DNA of 64,000 nucleotides from Sclerodactyla briareus (GCA_026419785.1 JAODTK010001299.1:1-64000); one strand, 5' to 3'; shown: positions 23,463 to 36,720, counted from the first letter of the stretch. Made by a program: numbers and translations. Notes: generated by a model not told the origin, from the sequence alone.

Positions 23463-26285
23463 ACCACGTGGCCAGACCCCCGCATGCTGATTAAGCTATT
23501 TGAGGAACGACCCGTAGTAAACAAAACGAGTATGTCGCGTAGTTATATGAGCGTAAACACAACATTGGATTGGTAATGCAAACTACATTGATGATGGTGT
23601 ATACGAACTACATATCTTCCCGAAAGATTGCAAATTATCAGAAATTTGACGTCGGTCTGTGGAAAAAACAGTAGACGAATCTGTCGTTTGCAGCGCCCAT
23701 TTAACGGAAAAGACGAGGACTGCTCATTCTCGTAAATTATCGTGCCCAACAACGTGGGCTGGAGGATCGAAAACTCTCAGGTGGGGTCCGACCGGGTGAG
23801 GGAACTGAGGGTTTCGCTCACATGGTCGCTACACTCAGCAAGTTAGCAGCTTAGACGGTTAAGTTACTGAGTAAGTTAGAGTGCTATCATAAAGCCTGCC
23901 CACACGTGTAGCCTAAGCCTGTTCACTATGGTGGCCTGACTCACCCGGGTTTATGCTTCATTCCTCCAGTCACGGTTATCATGTTTTCAAAGTAGGGGTG
24001 GATTGGGTCCTCCCCAAACACCTAATTTTTCGTCGATTATCCTACTTGTGTGCTGCAAATTCGTTATGGTGTTTTTGCGATCACTCAGAGTTAATCATAA
24101 CCGGCCGTACCTCCGCCACGGGAACCTTCCCTATTGAATGACCGTGCAACATGAATCTGCTTTGACTCAACTTTTGGACGGTAAATCCCCCACATTCCCA
24201 TTTTTGCCTGTGCTCCCTTGCCAAATCATGCAGTCTGTACCAACAGGTTCATATACGTATTTTTGTATACATGGCACAGAGAACCTTAGAGAGTGTAGAG
24301 GACCTGACCAGAACCACCACCCTCCAACGGGATGGCAAGCTCTCACTGCATGGTATGAAGCATCAAGTGTCGATGAAACAGGGGTCTCATGGCTTCCATC
24401 CATCATAGTCCACTTGCACCAAAGACGACCTCATTATAGGGGCATTTGGAAGCAGGTACGGGTCTTGGTTTCATTCAAAACATGAATTCAGGGTACATGA
24501 GGTCATTCAATGCATCTGATTTGCATAATTTTTCCAAATTCGTTCAATCGCCATGGAACTTGGTACAGTCACCTTCGGTCCCAAGAAATTCGGCAATGGA
24601 TTGGGTCAACGGGAGGTAACTCAATGTGCTGGATTTGCACAATTTGGGCAAAGTTAGTCACATTTTTTTTCACATTTTTTTCGCTCGTTGGACCGTTAGG
24701 GTTCAGGTTGATGGACATACAAATGCAAAATGAGACCACCATGAGAGGCAAGACTAGCGGTTCAATGATCCACTTGTTTATCCGCGGTTCATGAAATTAC
24801 TTGTTATCTGTGCAATAGTGAACAGAGAAGAAGTGGTTCAGTTTAATTAGCCCCTTTTCCATTTCAGGGTACTGGAAGAACTCCTTGGAAGATGACTGTC
24901 TTTTGAATTCTGCAAGAGTGGGGACTCGGTGAGGAGCCTCAGCCACTGTCGACCACCTCACGACTCAATGCTGCTTTCTGTTCACCCTGACAAGATGAGC
25001 CATCACACGGAGAAGGTTTTAAGGGAGTGGAATCCTGTCGAGTTGACACAAACCCTTGGAACAAGTCATGGACTCAAGTATTTGTAGGCCAATTTTGAGG
25101 GATTGACCAAATTGAACCCCTGAAGACCAGTGTCGATTGCTCAAAAGTTTATAGGGTTGTTGTCGAGATTTTGATACACAGTCATCCTAATGCCTTTCAG
25201 AGGAAAAGACGGTAAAATCCAAAAGCGGACATATCATAGGCCCTATGATGCAATAGGGACACAATCGTCTATTGACAGGTTGCCCCCTTGACCAATCACA
25301 AAGGCTGAATCGAGTTAGGATGGAATGGATTATAGGTGAAGACATGCCAAAATCGGACCAGAGTACATGGTAAGCTGTCTTCCTTTATGTTGATTGCACC
25401 AGAAGGAACATATTGAGAGTATGAAGAATTAGTGTACAACCAAAACTGAATTGAATCAGCTACTCGGCTTCATTCCTCTCTTGCTTCAAGCTTGTACATT
25501 GAAGAAGTGGAGTTGATCACTGATGTGCATCAGTCGATGTATGCACGGAGAATGGAGTGGACACATTTCAGCCTGAAATGAATGAAGCTCGGTCAACTGC
25601 TGGTTCGTGGGGATAATTTGTATCCGATCCATCTCTATATTTTGGCTGGCCGACTGCAGAAGGTGTCGAGGATTAGTCTCCCACCACATCGTCGATTGCC
25701 CCAGAATTTACAAATTCTAAATATGCGTACATATGCTCCCTTTCCTCTCCTTGACCAAGGCGGTGGTTATTCTGATCAGATTAGACTGTGTAAAGAGAGG
25801 TACAGAGGTCCAATTTTAAAGTAGGTTATACAATTCCACTTGTCTTGCTGTAACCAAACATGGCATATGTATACTATGTTCGGCCCAAACCAACTTGATT
25901 GTCATTTCATATCTACATTACAAAATGGGATTACCATCATTGCCCTCTGATTGCCTAGAGTGGATAATAATATGCAAGCTTCATTGCACTATCCAACATC
26001 GTAGACATTCTCAAAGCGCTTTCAAGATTACTGGGATTAAACAGCTTCCCAAAAAAGTTGTGCCAGTAAAAGCACAGGGTGTACTAAGGTCTCACAGGGT
26101 CCCCAATAATCGCCTGGGTGGGTGGGGCATTGAAGAGAGCACAAGGACACACTGAAAAAAGCTGAGGGGTCAGTAGGTCACGCTGCTACAAAAGGTTTTC
26201 TGTTCAAAGTATCGAGCGGAAGAATGGTAGAGTGGTATCAGGGACACTTTACAAACCAAAATATTCAGGGTGCGGAATTTAGCGG
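23463..26285. other. No gene seen; dispersed repeat at 24,480-24,790
   Basis: No family resemblance in any open frame, including the 115-codon plus frame at 24,138-24,485 (no signal peptide or domain motif). At 24,480-24,790 the text resembles the octamer-bearing dispersed family read in reverse (CTGATTTGCATAATTTTTCC). Diffuse degraded repeats are likely elsewhere. Confidence 0.4.
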
Positions 26286-26289
26286 TCAC

Positions 26290-27260
26290 CAAACGATTTT
26301 CCCTAGGTGGCTGCATTTGCAGTGCGATAGGCGGGTCTTGGTCTTTATCATGGTTCCGCTGTGATGCATTGATTTTCTTGGGTTAATGGGATTTGTTACG
26401 GGATATTTGCAAAAGTCTCGTCGTCGGCTGTGAGCAGTAACATTGAACTTGAACTTTCCGCTCCTCAAGGTTACGAGAAAGTGGTCGGGTCCTGAGTGCA
26501 CTGATAGTCCTTTCGGATGGGGAGTTAAAATGGCAGTCCCGGGAGCAGGTTGGGATTGATTACACCCCTGCCGTGTTATATCAATCTGGGACTAGTCGAG
26601 AAGAGACGGCAGTTATCGCCGGTGCTCATACCGATCAATACAGCCAGGGTCCTTAGATGAGCCTCAGTTGGATTCCGAAACCCGTAGAAATCAAATCAAA
26701 ATCACTCTCTTTGAAGGGTGTGTACTTGCAGTGCGACAGGCGCTTGTTCGGTCTTAGATTCAGTCGATAGGTCTCACAGTATCACCAGGGTGGGGGGGGG
26801 GGTCGATCCATGGACCTCTTGTCCCAAGGGGTCACATCCAGCAGGACTGCTCCCCAGTTCTGGAAAAAAATCACCGGTGGAATACGCAAAGAGGGGGGTG
26901 GGTCAGGACTCCCTGGACATGTGACCAATAGATTTTCAACCCCCGTACGTTTGATGTCCAAGTTGCATTGCAGCTGATATGTTTGGGGGCCTTTTGCCAA
27001 TAGGGAGGATGAGGCTATAATGAAGGCACACTTGCGGAGTCTCAGACCTCAACTCCTGTCCCCCTAGACAAATCTCTGTATGCCACAGGGGTCACACCCT
27101 AGAGTATTGCATGGGGAGTGGGACATGATAAGGCTGTCCCATGAGCAGTTGATCAGTTATTACGCACCTGGTATCATGGGCACTAGTCGAGAAAAGAAGA
27201 CGGTTGTTGTTAGTGTCTACATACCCTAACGATCAAAATTTTGACAGGACCTTGTGAGCC
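26290..27260 (+). repeat. Degenerate direct repeats, period about 600 bp
   Basis: GGATGGGGAG...GCAGTCCC(G/A).GAGCAG and GGGCACTAGTCGAGAA-like text at about 26,516-26,660 recurs at about 27,112-27,250 in the same order. Another pair, GCAGTGCGA(T/C)AGGCG, lies at about 26,320 and 26,735. The copies are highly diverged. A run of about ten G lies at 26,791-26,801. Confidence 0.6.
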
Positions 27261-30200
27261 TGGTTCCACCTATGATTTTATGGCGCACAAACCTTCAGAT
27301 ATTTTCTTAGAACTTGTGTGGACATCCTCTGTTAAAAATAGCGCTACATTTCCCATTTATTGTGTTCACAAGAAAGTGCCACCCACACACATGCATACAG
27401 CCATGCTTGACATAGTCCTTTTGCTTCCGCAAAGAATGAGAAAGTCGGTTCTAAACTGTTATCAAGCCATTCTAAGCCTGCTCACTCTCACCATGTGATA
27501 GCAGGGCCCTCTACTCGGTCACCCACTATGGAGCATCTGCTTTGCAAGAAGTGATATCAAGGGAGCGCTATCGAGATTTTTCCAGCAAAAATATGTTAGG
27601 TGATGTTGCTACAATCTTGCGTAATAGGGATATTTGTTCCCAATGACCATGTGCTGGTTGTGATTGATAGCTACTTTACATCACAAGAATTTAAGAGGGG
27701 GATTCCCACTTTTTGGGATTTGTCAAAACTCTGCAGATAATAACATATTAGGTAGAATAGCCCCCCTATTTTCTAGTAATGGCTCATGCTGCTCATACAT
27801 ATCGTATGCTTAGCATGCTAGAATCCACCATCAGGGTGAAAGATATAGTTCTCTACTATCCGTCCACGAGGATGTTCAACAAGAACTAACTTTGAGCCCT
27901 ACTCTTTATCAATATTAATGGACCAACAATACAGTACTTATAGAAGGCTGGCTATGACCCTGCAAAATAATACTGTGCTGTTAAATAGAATGGTATGGAC
28001 ACTGTTGCTTCAGCTACGATATCCTACAGGACTTTTTTATTTCTTTTATTTCTGAGGTTAACTAACAGTAATGGAAATGTTAACGACTGCTGTCCAATGG
28101 ATTTGATTAAACATCTCAATGTTTTTCTGCATGAGTCCTTGAATACTAATCAGAGCTTGGGAGCCTGAAACCTCAGTAGTGTTTGGAGGGGACTATACTT
28201 TGTACTTGCACAGCAACAAGTGGGCAAACGACTCGGACGTTCTACGATGAACCGCCAGCAACATCACTGGACCAGCTGCCTGAAGGCTGCGTGTCTGTGT
28301 TTTCCTGTAAAAAGAGGCAGGATTTGTTAGCGGGTTTTTGGAGAAAAAACTAATGAACGCTTGTCTGAGTCACCAATAAAAACAAACCTACCTAATTGAT
28401 GTGGGCCTACCTGATTGAACATCACATTTCATGCCAGAATTTGGCATGAGCACAGGTGTCTAGTACCTAACCTGATTAGATCATTCCCACTGTAGATAAT
28501 CTTATAGTCACCAGGCTCATTTCCCAAATTGGTTGATTTGCATTGTTAACAAGAGAGTTCTCAATGTCCCCCACGCCCCCCCCCTCCCTCATCTTTCATG
28601 CATACCACCCTTGGAGGGCCGTTGTCGATAGCTCTTGGAAAAGACCCGCCTCAAGTTCATTCATTAGACGAGGTGGCCCATTGCATATAATATTTCTGCT
28701 AGTTTTCTGTCAGTTTTTTGGGATGTAAAATCACTTGGGATTCAATTATTGCCATTCTATTCAGTGGGACTTGTGGTTTTTGAGTGGTTCATCTGCAGCC
28801 GCTGACTGCATCTGGTCTGCACTGACCCTTAGTGTCAAAACGCCTACTAACCACAGGGATCGTCTTCTCCTGTGCAGTACTTGTACTGCGGAGTACTTGT
28901 GATAAGCTGTTTGCAGTACCTTGTTCTGGCAGACGTTCAACCCAAAGTAGAATGTTGATGCACGGCCTCTCCACCATTATATTCTCACCTGACCAATTTT
29001 CTTCACAGCATAAACTCTGGCTAAGCAAGGCAAAACATGACCCACACCTGCATCTGCAAAGTTAAGTTGCCACAAATATAATTATAGCAGGTTCAAATTT
29101 TCTTTCTGTGTGGCCTACTTTGAAACCCTAAAACTGATCTCACAAAGTGCATGTCTACACACAACCCAGAACTATATATGCTACGTGTATTCATGGCAGA
29201 TGATGAACGCAATCTGGGGCACCAGTAGGCAACGTTGTTTTAGATTTCTTTCTTTCTGTGCCTTTCAGGGGCGTTTTTTTTTTTTTTTATGTTTTTCAAG
29301 AGGGGAGGCCAATTATTTGACTGGAAATTTTCCAGTGAAGATATCATTTAGTGGTAGTTTCATACGCTCCCGAAATATTTTCTATATATATAATGTCTTA
29401 GGATTCTAAACCCAAAGCTTAACAGTGTAGGTTTTTTAAAACTATTATGCTTTCGACATTGCTATAGTGATTTGAGCAGGTGTTGGAACTTGTGGGGTTT
29501 CATCAGCTTTGCGTAGTGACACTGACTATTATAGTGTACTGACGACACACCTCATCTATGTCTGCTTTGTGATACAGTACGTCGATAACATGCTAAATTG
29601 CAACAGACTTTGAAAACTAATGGAGGTCATTATGTTTTCTGCATCAACAAATTTGATTGAAAAAAAAGCAAAAAATTGTGGTTGACTATGGACAGCAGTA
29701 GAGTTGGAATAATCTTATTTCTTGTTGCTTTTTGAACTTTCTGGTGACATCGCCCTCTTTCTTGTGTTAAAATTTTATATAATGGAGCAATCAATCGCAC
29801 AGACTTGGCACCTTGCTAGCAGTATGATAGTGATAGGCGGTGATAATCTCAACACTTTTCAAGAGGTTCATGCCATTGTTCCCCATTTTTTTCCCCCAGT
29901 CCGGCATAATCTTAAATAGTTTTCGACAATGATATCATTTGTACCAACTACCAATGCAGGAAAGTCAAAAGCTACTCATCATCATCTAACTGCAAAAGCT
30001 TAGGATCATGGGCTCTCATTGCGTGAGGATAGCACATCAGGCCATTGTGCATACACGCAATCCATAAATGTGTCCCTAACATACAGTTTAGAGAAGACCT
30101 AGGCTAGGATAGGACTATCACTGTTACACTAACTAACAAAAGTTGTGGCAGTGTCGTAACGCGTATACCGAGGCTTTAGCTGTAGCTATCTACTACAATG

Positions 30201-30800
30201 CATACTTCGAGACGCCCCGCCAGTCCGCCCCGATACTCTCTGGCTCGAACTCATAGGGAACTACTTTTTCCACGGCGGGCATAGATTCTCTCCATTCCCA
30301 TATCTTCTCCCCTAGTCACTCTGAAAACCTGGCAGCCATGTCGATTGCCTCGATATTTCAGCTACAGAATGTGTATTAAACTCAGAACCACAGCGTGTGG
30401 CGTTTTTCCTACTGATATGTACCAATTAAGAGATCGATACGGCAGTATTTGTATGTCACTCGCAAGGGCTCCAGTCGGTAACAAATCGCCGCATCTGATT
30501 GGTTCTTGCTAATAGCCGGTGACGTCATTTGTTACTACTACCCCACGAAACAGACCAATGTAGCCGATTTTTGCGAACATTTTGCAGCCTCCTAGACAAA
30601 AAACCCCAAAGAAAAGTTAACAAAGCGATGCATCTCATTTCAACATAAGTATCTTAACTATAAATCTTTTTCGATTTTGACCCCCCGGGTACACTTTTCG
30701 GACCGATTCGATGGGCTATATCCTTAATCCCCAGCTTGCTGACAGTTGTATCTAGCAATACACTAACTACTAACTAACATGGATGATGGACGGGACGGAG
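27261..30800. other. No gene seen
   Basis: No coding region with family support. Open frames are under 100 codons. A pyrimidine-rich stretch lies at 28,566-28,590 and a T run near 29,273-29,289. Near 30,488-30,534 GTAACAAAT and its inverse ATTTGTTAC flank a CCAAT-like GATTGG and a CRE-like TGACGTCA, which may be promoter-like or a small palindromic repeat. Confidence 0.4.
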
Positions 30801-30804
30801 ACGA

Positions 30805-30870
30805 ACGGACGTACAGACGGACAGACGAGACAGACAGACAGACAGACCGACACACAGATAGATAGATGAT
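30805..30870 (+). repeat. GACA/GATA microsatellite
   Basis: Imperfect GACGGAC / (GACA)n / (GATA)n tract. Confidence 0.9.
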
Positions 30871-31089
30871 AGAGTGACATGCAAGATTCCAATAGCTCAA
30901 CGCAGCATAGCGGTGGTGTGACTAAACTGAGACAATTTGAAAACACTGAAAAGTGATTTCAGTTCAGATCCAGAATATTTAATAGCGCAAAGAGCAAAGA
31001 GGAGGTATATACAAGGAGAGCTTGACGTGAATAAACTGTGTGATCACAGCTGGTGGTTACAGTTAAACAAGTACAATAACGATCCCTGA

Positions 31090-31190
31090 TGTTTTTCTGG
31101 ACATACGTGAATACCGGCACCAGCACTGATACGTGCCAAAGGCATCGGTACTACCGGTTCCGCAAATCATCAGTACCGCGCAACCCTAGT
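31090..31190 (-). mobile_element. hAT-like terminal fragment, partner of 15.6 kb
   Basis: The minus strand begins CTAGGGTTGCGCGGTACTG and has CCGGT(A)/GGTACC words, as at 15,614-15,720. The two copies are in opposite orientation. Too short to classify firmly. Confidence 0.35.
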
Positions 31191-31199
31191 GTTTATGTT

Positions 31200-31360
31200 T
31201 TGTGTGTGTGTGTGCAGTGGTGTGCATGTGTGACGCCAGGCTATTTAACATGATAACTCGAACCACCTTGTATGGTGGGTCCCATAAAGAGTAAATGATC
31301 CCTATTATTTTGGGGTCAGGTCAAAGGTCATCTGAGGTCATGAACGCGAGGCAGTCAAGG
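31200..31360 (-). repeat. Fragment of the ~308-bp satellite with its CA junction
   Basis: (TG)n is followed by GTGTGACGCCAGGC, the reverse of the satellite's CA-tract junction at 15,055-15,090, and then by the reverse of the TAGGGTTCATG/half-site segment (GGGGTCAGGTCAAAGGTCA, ATCTGAGGTCA). Read on the minus strand it is the last ~150 bp of a unit plus the junction. The half-sites here include an AGGTCAAAGGTCA, a perfect DR1. Confidence 0.75.
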
Positions 31361-31814
31361 AGATCACTAAGCCTCTTGTCTTTTTGGCTTGGTTTTGTCG
31401 TTAGGTTTGAGCTACTGTATGTTTTGGATTGATTGAGAGAATGGATTGCTTACTGTCTAGCCAAGATGACAGCCAGAATCAAGTACCCTGCTCTATATCC
31501 ATCTCTATATGCCCTGTATGTGGTGCCACAAGCCTAGGTAAATGGTGGTCATCTGCATTAAGTTTATGGTGAATTGATGAAAAGTATAACCTTTCTTTAT
31601 ACAAGCATTAACATAGTTACAACTGCATTTTTACATACTGACATCAGGATTAAAATTTGTTGCATATCAACTTGTGTTCAATCCTCATTTGGGGACTTTA
31701 AACTTTTTGTGTCCAAATATTTATCATAATGACTAGCTGTAGCCATGGGGAAGACAAAACAAAATATTCATGTTTAAACAATGGTAATTCAAAAATTTTA
31801 TGCTGTATTTTATT

Positions 31815-31920
31815 GCCGGCCTTGGGCATTAGCGAGGTGGGCCTCGATTTTCTCGGCCTGATGGTGCGGCCTCGACCTTGAGGGTGACGGCCTCGGCCTC
31901 GAGGGCGGCCTCGACTACAA
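31815..31920 (+). repeat. GGCCTCG-rich low-complexity patch
   Basis: CGGCCT/GGCCTCGA words recur about eight times in roughly 90 bp. The minus-strand open frame over it (GRGRPRG-like) is low complexity. Confidence 0.6.
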
Positions 31921-33885
31921 CACTGAGAACACATGGACCTTCTCGCAAATAGCACATTGTGGTGCACTGTGGGATAGTTTTAATGCATGGTGGGATACTT
32001 CAGGGGGCAGTTTTTGTGTTAGCATGTACTGGAAAAACTAAATTTCAATTGTCTTTCTTATTGTTTGTGCTGTAGTGTTCAGTGGATACTGTAAACACGG
32101 TAGCAGACGACGGAAAAAGGAATCACAATGCACATTGGCAAATCACAACAACAGTTGCCAGTTGAGAATGCAGAAACTTGCGCCTTGCACTGTGATTGGC
32201 GGGCAGAGCAACCTAATCCCCTAGTTCCGGTACGCTGTTGCTTGCTGAATTGTGGGAACTGGAGACCCTTCAGTGTGTATCGAGACTGACTGGAAAACAA
32301 CTGATCTTCAACGTGCACACTCAACTATTACTGTATCCTAACGGGCTTTTATCATGTGCTGCAGCTTCGACGCTGCATCGACGCCGTGTCATCCTTTCAC
32401 TCCCTACTAATACAAAGACGTTAACTGGTTGTCGGTGTGCAAGTGAGGCTACTGTGGAACCATATTACACACACTATTGTTACGTACTACTAGGCATTTG
32501 GCCAAGAGCTAAAAAAACCGGCACCCGTAAAAATACTACAGTGCATATTCTCTCAAAATTTAGTATGTTGTCCCCGATAATTTTTTACATTTTTATCATG
32601 ACAAATCTGACTAAAAAGTGTTATTTCTCGCCAGAAAAATCGATTTTAACCGCTAGAATTCCTATTCGGCCTTCCATAGATTGCCTACTTTGCCCCCTAA
32701 GCTAGGCCTAGGCTAGACCACAATGCATTGCGAGAGGCTATTTGCAAAAAGGCTAATGCCATAGCCTAGGCCTGCCCTAGGCTTAGGCCTACTTTCATTT
32801 ATATGCAATCATGCCGATCCGAGCCCAAATTGGTTGAAGGCAACATCTCTTCCAGGCCGAGTTCGCATTTGCTGAGGTCCAGGAACTAGTTATTTAGCCA
32901 GTGCCTGGCTCAATCATCAATGGTCTCACTTCAGCCTCCGGGTGTAGGCTAACCTGTGTTACTGTAGTGTTAGAAGCCACAACCGACGTTACCGTACAGG
33001 GTAGTCTCGGGGAACATAACTGACGTCACTCACTGTTCGCAAGTCAACGATCAGCTAGGCCTAAGATAACACTTTATTAGTGAGTTTACGAAATTCTCAC
33101 CCCCATGTCAGCTTCGTATCGATTGAGATTATGAGACTTGAGAGCGACGGCCGGGTCTTCGTTGTCTCTTGCAGGTGAAAACTCAGTTTTAATATCAATA
33201 CTCTCGTGTTTGTGATTGTGGATCTAATCTGATACGAAAGATTAGGAGCACTGCAAGTGGTAATGTGATCGACACGCGTGATTTTCTTTTAAATAGATAG
33301 GCCATATCATTGAAAATTTGAGCAACCAACCATGTTTGGTTTTTTTTAACAACAAAGCTACTTTTGCTCTGAATTCGTCACGCCTGAAACAGTTCTAATC
33401 CATGCATCCGAAGTATGCTAACGAGCATCCTATATTCACAGTTGTTACCTCTTGAGAATGGAAGATATTCGTCTCCACAAAATAATTGCTTCATCTCAAT
33501 TATGGGATAAAAAATGCGCCCGTCGGTGATTTAAAGAGGAGCGCTTATTTTCAGTTTTGCGGGACTAAGTTGTAGGCCTAAAAAAACCCAGAGAAAAAAC
33601 GCCATGAACGACTTCGATGTTTGAGAAAAAAATTAAGTATTTTTCTTTTCCGCATTGGGGCCAGATTCAAATAATATGTACATATCTTGATTTCCTTCTC
33701 CCAAAAACTATCCAAGATTATTTGTGCCACAGTGTGTTTCGTCCAGGCTTCCGACGGTTCGATGGGATATGAATTTACCTAGAAGACAAAATTAGCGGTT
33801 ATTACCAAAAATGTGGTTATGGGAGTTAGAGAAGAGGGGTCACAATTTCTCAACCCCAGAAATGAAATGAACAAGTCAGTTCAAC
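31921..33885. other. No supported gene; promoter-like and AGGCCTA-rich patches
   Basis: A CCAAT-type box (GTGATTGGCGGG at about 32,190) precedes a 155-codon plus-strand open frame at 32,238-32,705. That frame has one hydrophobic stretch but no recognisable family, so I leave it uncalled. At 32,700-32,795 the palindromic word AGGCCT / CCTAGG appears many times. Confidence 0.35.
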
Positions 33886-33889
33886 TTCT

Positions 33890-34330
33890 GACGCGTACGG
33901 TGTGCCCACTCAAAGTTGACCCGACCTCCAAGAAACATGCATTTCGTCTATTTTCGGACAGAATAATGTACGTTACGAGGGTTTTAAGAGGGGGACAAAA
34001 TTTTTGGAACCTAAGTGGAAATAACAGGTATTATTTGACACATTTGGACACCTCTCTCGCTCTTGTGCCCCACCCAAATGTTGACCACATCCCCAGAATG
34101 TGCGTTTTATCCATCTTCGGACAAAATATTGTAGTGCTGAGGGCATAGGGGAGAGTTATATCAAAATTGAACTCCAGAAATGCGGGAAAAGAACAGGGCA
34201 TTTTGACAAACCCTTCCCCCCACTCGATCGCTCTTGCGCCCCGGGCCCCCACCAAATGTTGAACCCACCCACCGTAATGGGCGTTTTGTCCATTTTTGGA
34301 CGGAATAATATAGAGCTGGGGGGGGTTATG
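33890..34330 (+). repeat. Tandem repeat of about 170 bp, three units
   Basis: Text of the form CCACCCAAATGTTGAC.C...CCA.AATG(T)GCGTTTT.TCCAT.TT(C/T)GGAC...AATA.TGTA occurs at about 33,905, 34,069 and 34,247 (offsets near 164 and 178 bp). Short open frames here are translations of the repeat. Confidence 0.8.
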
Positions 34331-34523
34331 GGAGTGGCCGTAACAAATGTTACCAGGAATGAACAGAACAGGTCATTTCCAATTTCAACAAATGACAACT
34401 CATGTCTCAGAAAAGAGAGAGGAGCCGCGTAATGAAATCGGATCATCGGAGGTAGAGCGGGTGAATCAAGGGACGGGTTAGATCAGAGGAAAGGAGTGTG
34501 ACACCTCTTGATTATCGCGCCCT

Positions 34524-34946
34524 TTAAAGGGAAACTCCAGCCGATTTATTAATAAATTTTGGTTTTATAAGGTTAAAGAGAATAACAAAAATCATTTAAA
34601 TATGACTTTGTCAAGTTACAGCCTGTTCGGTTGGGAAGTATGCTTCATCAATTTTCATACAATTTGCTGATGCTGATTTGGCAAACTGGCAACCGTTTCA
34701 TGATGTCAGAGCTACCATTTAAGGAAGACATATCTTAACATTTCTCAAAAAAATATGTAGATATGACGTCATCAAATGTGCCAATTTGCAAAATTGCCAC
34801 TTAGCAGTGATTTTTATTCATCTTTGAAAAATCGGAACTTCCAAACGCGAACATGCTATGAACATGAAACGAAGTTTGATTGGCCTGAACTTTTCAATGA
34901 ACATCATATGAAAATTACAATGTTTTGGCGGACTTGTCCCTGTTAA
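34524..34946. mobile_element. TTAA-flanked MITE, copy 1
   Basis: Left end CTTTAAAGGGAAACTCCAGCC and right end GGCGGACTTGTCCCTGTTAAG are imperfect inverted repeats. The interior aligns along its full length with 45,484-45,913, including GATATGACGTCATCAAATG and GAACATGCTATGAACATGAA. TTAA at each outer edge is the target preference of piggyBac-type elements, which suggests a nonautonomous piggyBac-like family. No open frame of interest. Confidence 0.85.
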
Positions 34947-34948
34947 GC

Positions 34949-35153
34949 AACTCAATTACACTTCCAAGTTGCGCCACATATGTTCACCAGTAATTATTTC
35001 GCGGCCTTCCCCGTACTCCCGCGCGAATATTATTTTCCGCAGTTCGTCAGGAAAACCGGATCCTTAGGAATGTGGGAATCGTGTTAGAGACTATAACTGA
35101 GCTATAGATGTCCACTCTCCTCCGGACTAATCATTCCAAAGTGTAATTGAGTT
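34949..35153. mobile_element. Candidate small inverted-repeat element next to the MITE
   Basis: AACTCAATTACACTT at 34,949-34,963 has its exact reverse complement at 35,139-35,153, enclosing about 175 bp. It starts two bases after the end of the TTAA MITE. Could be a second MITE or part of a longer nested structure. Confidence 0.4.
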
Positions 35154-36250
35154 TAGGAATAATCTTGAATAGCTGAATTTCTTTCTTTCCAAATATAATC
35201 AGTGATTCAGAAGCTTGTCACCACTCAATCACCACGCACCCTTAGAACAAAACAACATTTGTTTTTTCGCCCTGCCAGTCTATAACTTATGGGTCTGGCC
35301 ACTAGTGTCAGACATACAAACGAAACCAACCGCAAGGTTTGAGAGAACCATTAACTGGTGTGACGAACTTCTCCACAAATAGCCATTCGGAGATAGCTTC
35401 TGCGCTTGCGCCATTGTTCCGACGGCACTGGCCGTAGAATATCCCATACTGCCCCTGCCAATCGCCACGGTATTTCAATGGGTAAACTCGATATTTGGGA
35501 GAACTGTTATCGTTTTCACCAATATAATTTGAAATCCGTCTCTACATATGCATGAAGGAAACAACTTAATAACAAGTCGTAATTAGTTTCAGTTTCAACA
35601 TTTACTGTATCTATGCGATCAGAAAGCAAGAGGGAAATTTCGGCGCAATTTATAACTGAGACACTGAGGATTGACGATAATACATTACTGATAATGCCCT
35701 ATAGTAGAAACTTTAATTGTATTTCAACTTCAGTCACAGCAGCAGGAAAATACACAATTAATAGGGCCATTGTATTTCTGATTTTGATTCTCCAATGGAT
35801 TGAAATGCATGTTACGTTCGAAATTCCCTTCGGATACAACATTTGAGATACCATTTTATTTTCCCTCTGACAATGTTGTAACGTAAATCTCTCATCTTGA
35901 TGTTCCAAAGCAACACGTGCTTGACGAGTCTGAGAACTAAAAACGAGCGCTCGTCATTTGTAGAAGAATTACTCACATTATTAACACAATATTGAGTTAT
36001 GGAAGCGTGCAGCTAGTATCGATCTTGGCAAGTAATTCAATCTAGATGTATCCAATTAACTTCCCATATCGATCTCCTGTCTTGTTCCAAAATATTTGGG
36101 AGCATGTGCATATTGCACTTTGCGATTTCCTTAGACCAATTCCAGTTATTTGTACGATCTTGATTTATATCGAAACCTCTCTTGCGGAAGTGCGCTATTA
36201 CATGTTACTGAACTAGATTGGAATCAATCGATAAAGAAAGATAACTAAGC
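35154..36250. other. No gene seen
   Basis: No coding or repeat signature recognised; open frames do not exceed 77 codons. Confidence 0.4.
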
Positions 36251-36254
36251 AGTT

Positions 36255-36720
36255 CTTTTGGACGCTCACGAAATTTGGCGTTCGCTTCTATGTAGATCAT
36301 GGAATTTTGTTGAAAAAAAGTTGAAATCGTATCACTTCTCAATGTCTAATTTTAATTTGACTGGTGCAAGTCTTCATGTTTATAGAAGTCAATATGTTCA
36401 CTTCACTGCCTTTTCTTGTAAGAAAGTTAATATTCAGTGTCCACAAGGATCAATTTTAGGATCACTGTTGTTCTTAATCTTATCAACTCGCTGTAGCTGA
36501 CATGATATGTATGCAGTTGATACCACCTTTCATGCCTCAAGTGGAGATAGTGAATGCCTGCAAACTATATTGAACATTGATGCCAAAAATATGCCAGACT
36601 AGTGTAAAATAGCAAATGGCAGTCAACACTGGTGAAACTGAATCAATGTTAATATACTCCAAGCAGCGCTATGATAGTTTGCAAGAACAGAAAAATTGAC
36701 AATATTATTGAGACAGTGAC
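36255..36720 (+). pseudogene. Dead non-LTR retrotransposon reverse transcriptase (finger/palm part)
   Basis: The plus strand encodes, across frameshifts, PQGSILGSLLFL at about 36,441-36,473 (the conserved GVPQGSILGPLLF segment of CR1/Jockey-type reverse transcriptases) and then, about 12 codons later, YAVDTTFHASSGD at 36,510. This is the YADD catalytic box with its first Asp replaced by Val. Further text matches the usual downstream region (LQTILNIDAKN, then a degenerate WCxxNxMAVNTxKTESM-like part) but contains stops. Both the missing catalytic residue and the stops show it is inactive. 5' and 3' ends of the element are not visible. Confidence 0.75.

Noticed and set aside
32238..32705. 155-codon plus-strand open frame
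   Set aside because: It follows a CCAAT-like box but shows no family resemblance, no clear signal or domain and no supporting splice or poly(A) context. Left uncalled rather than invented.
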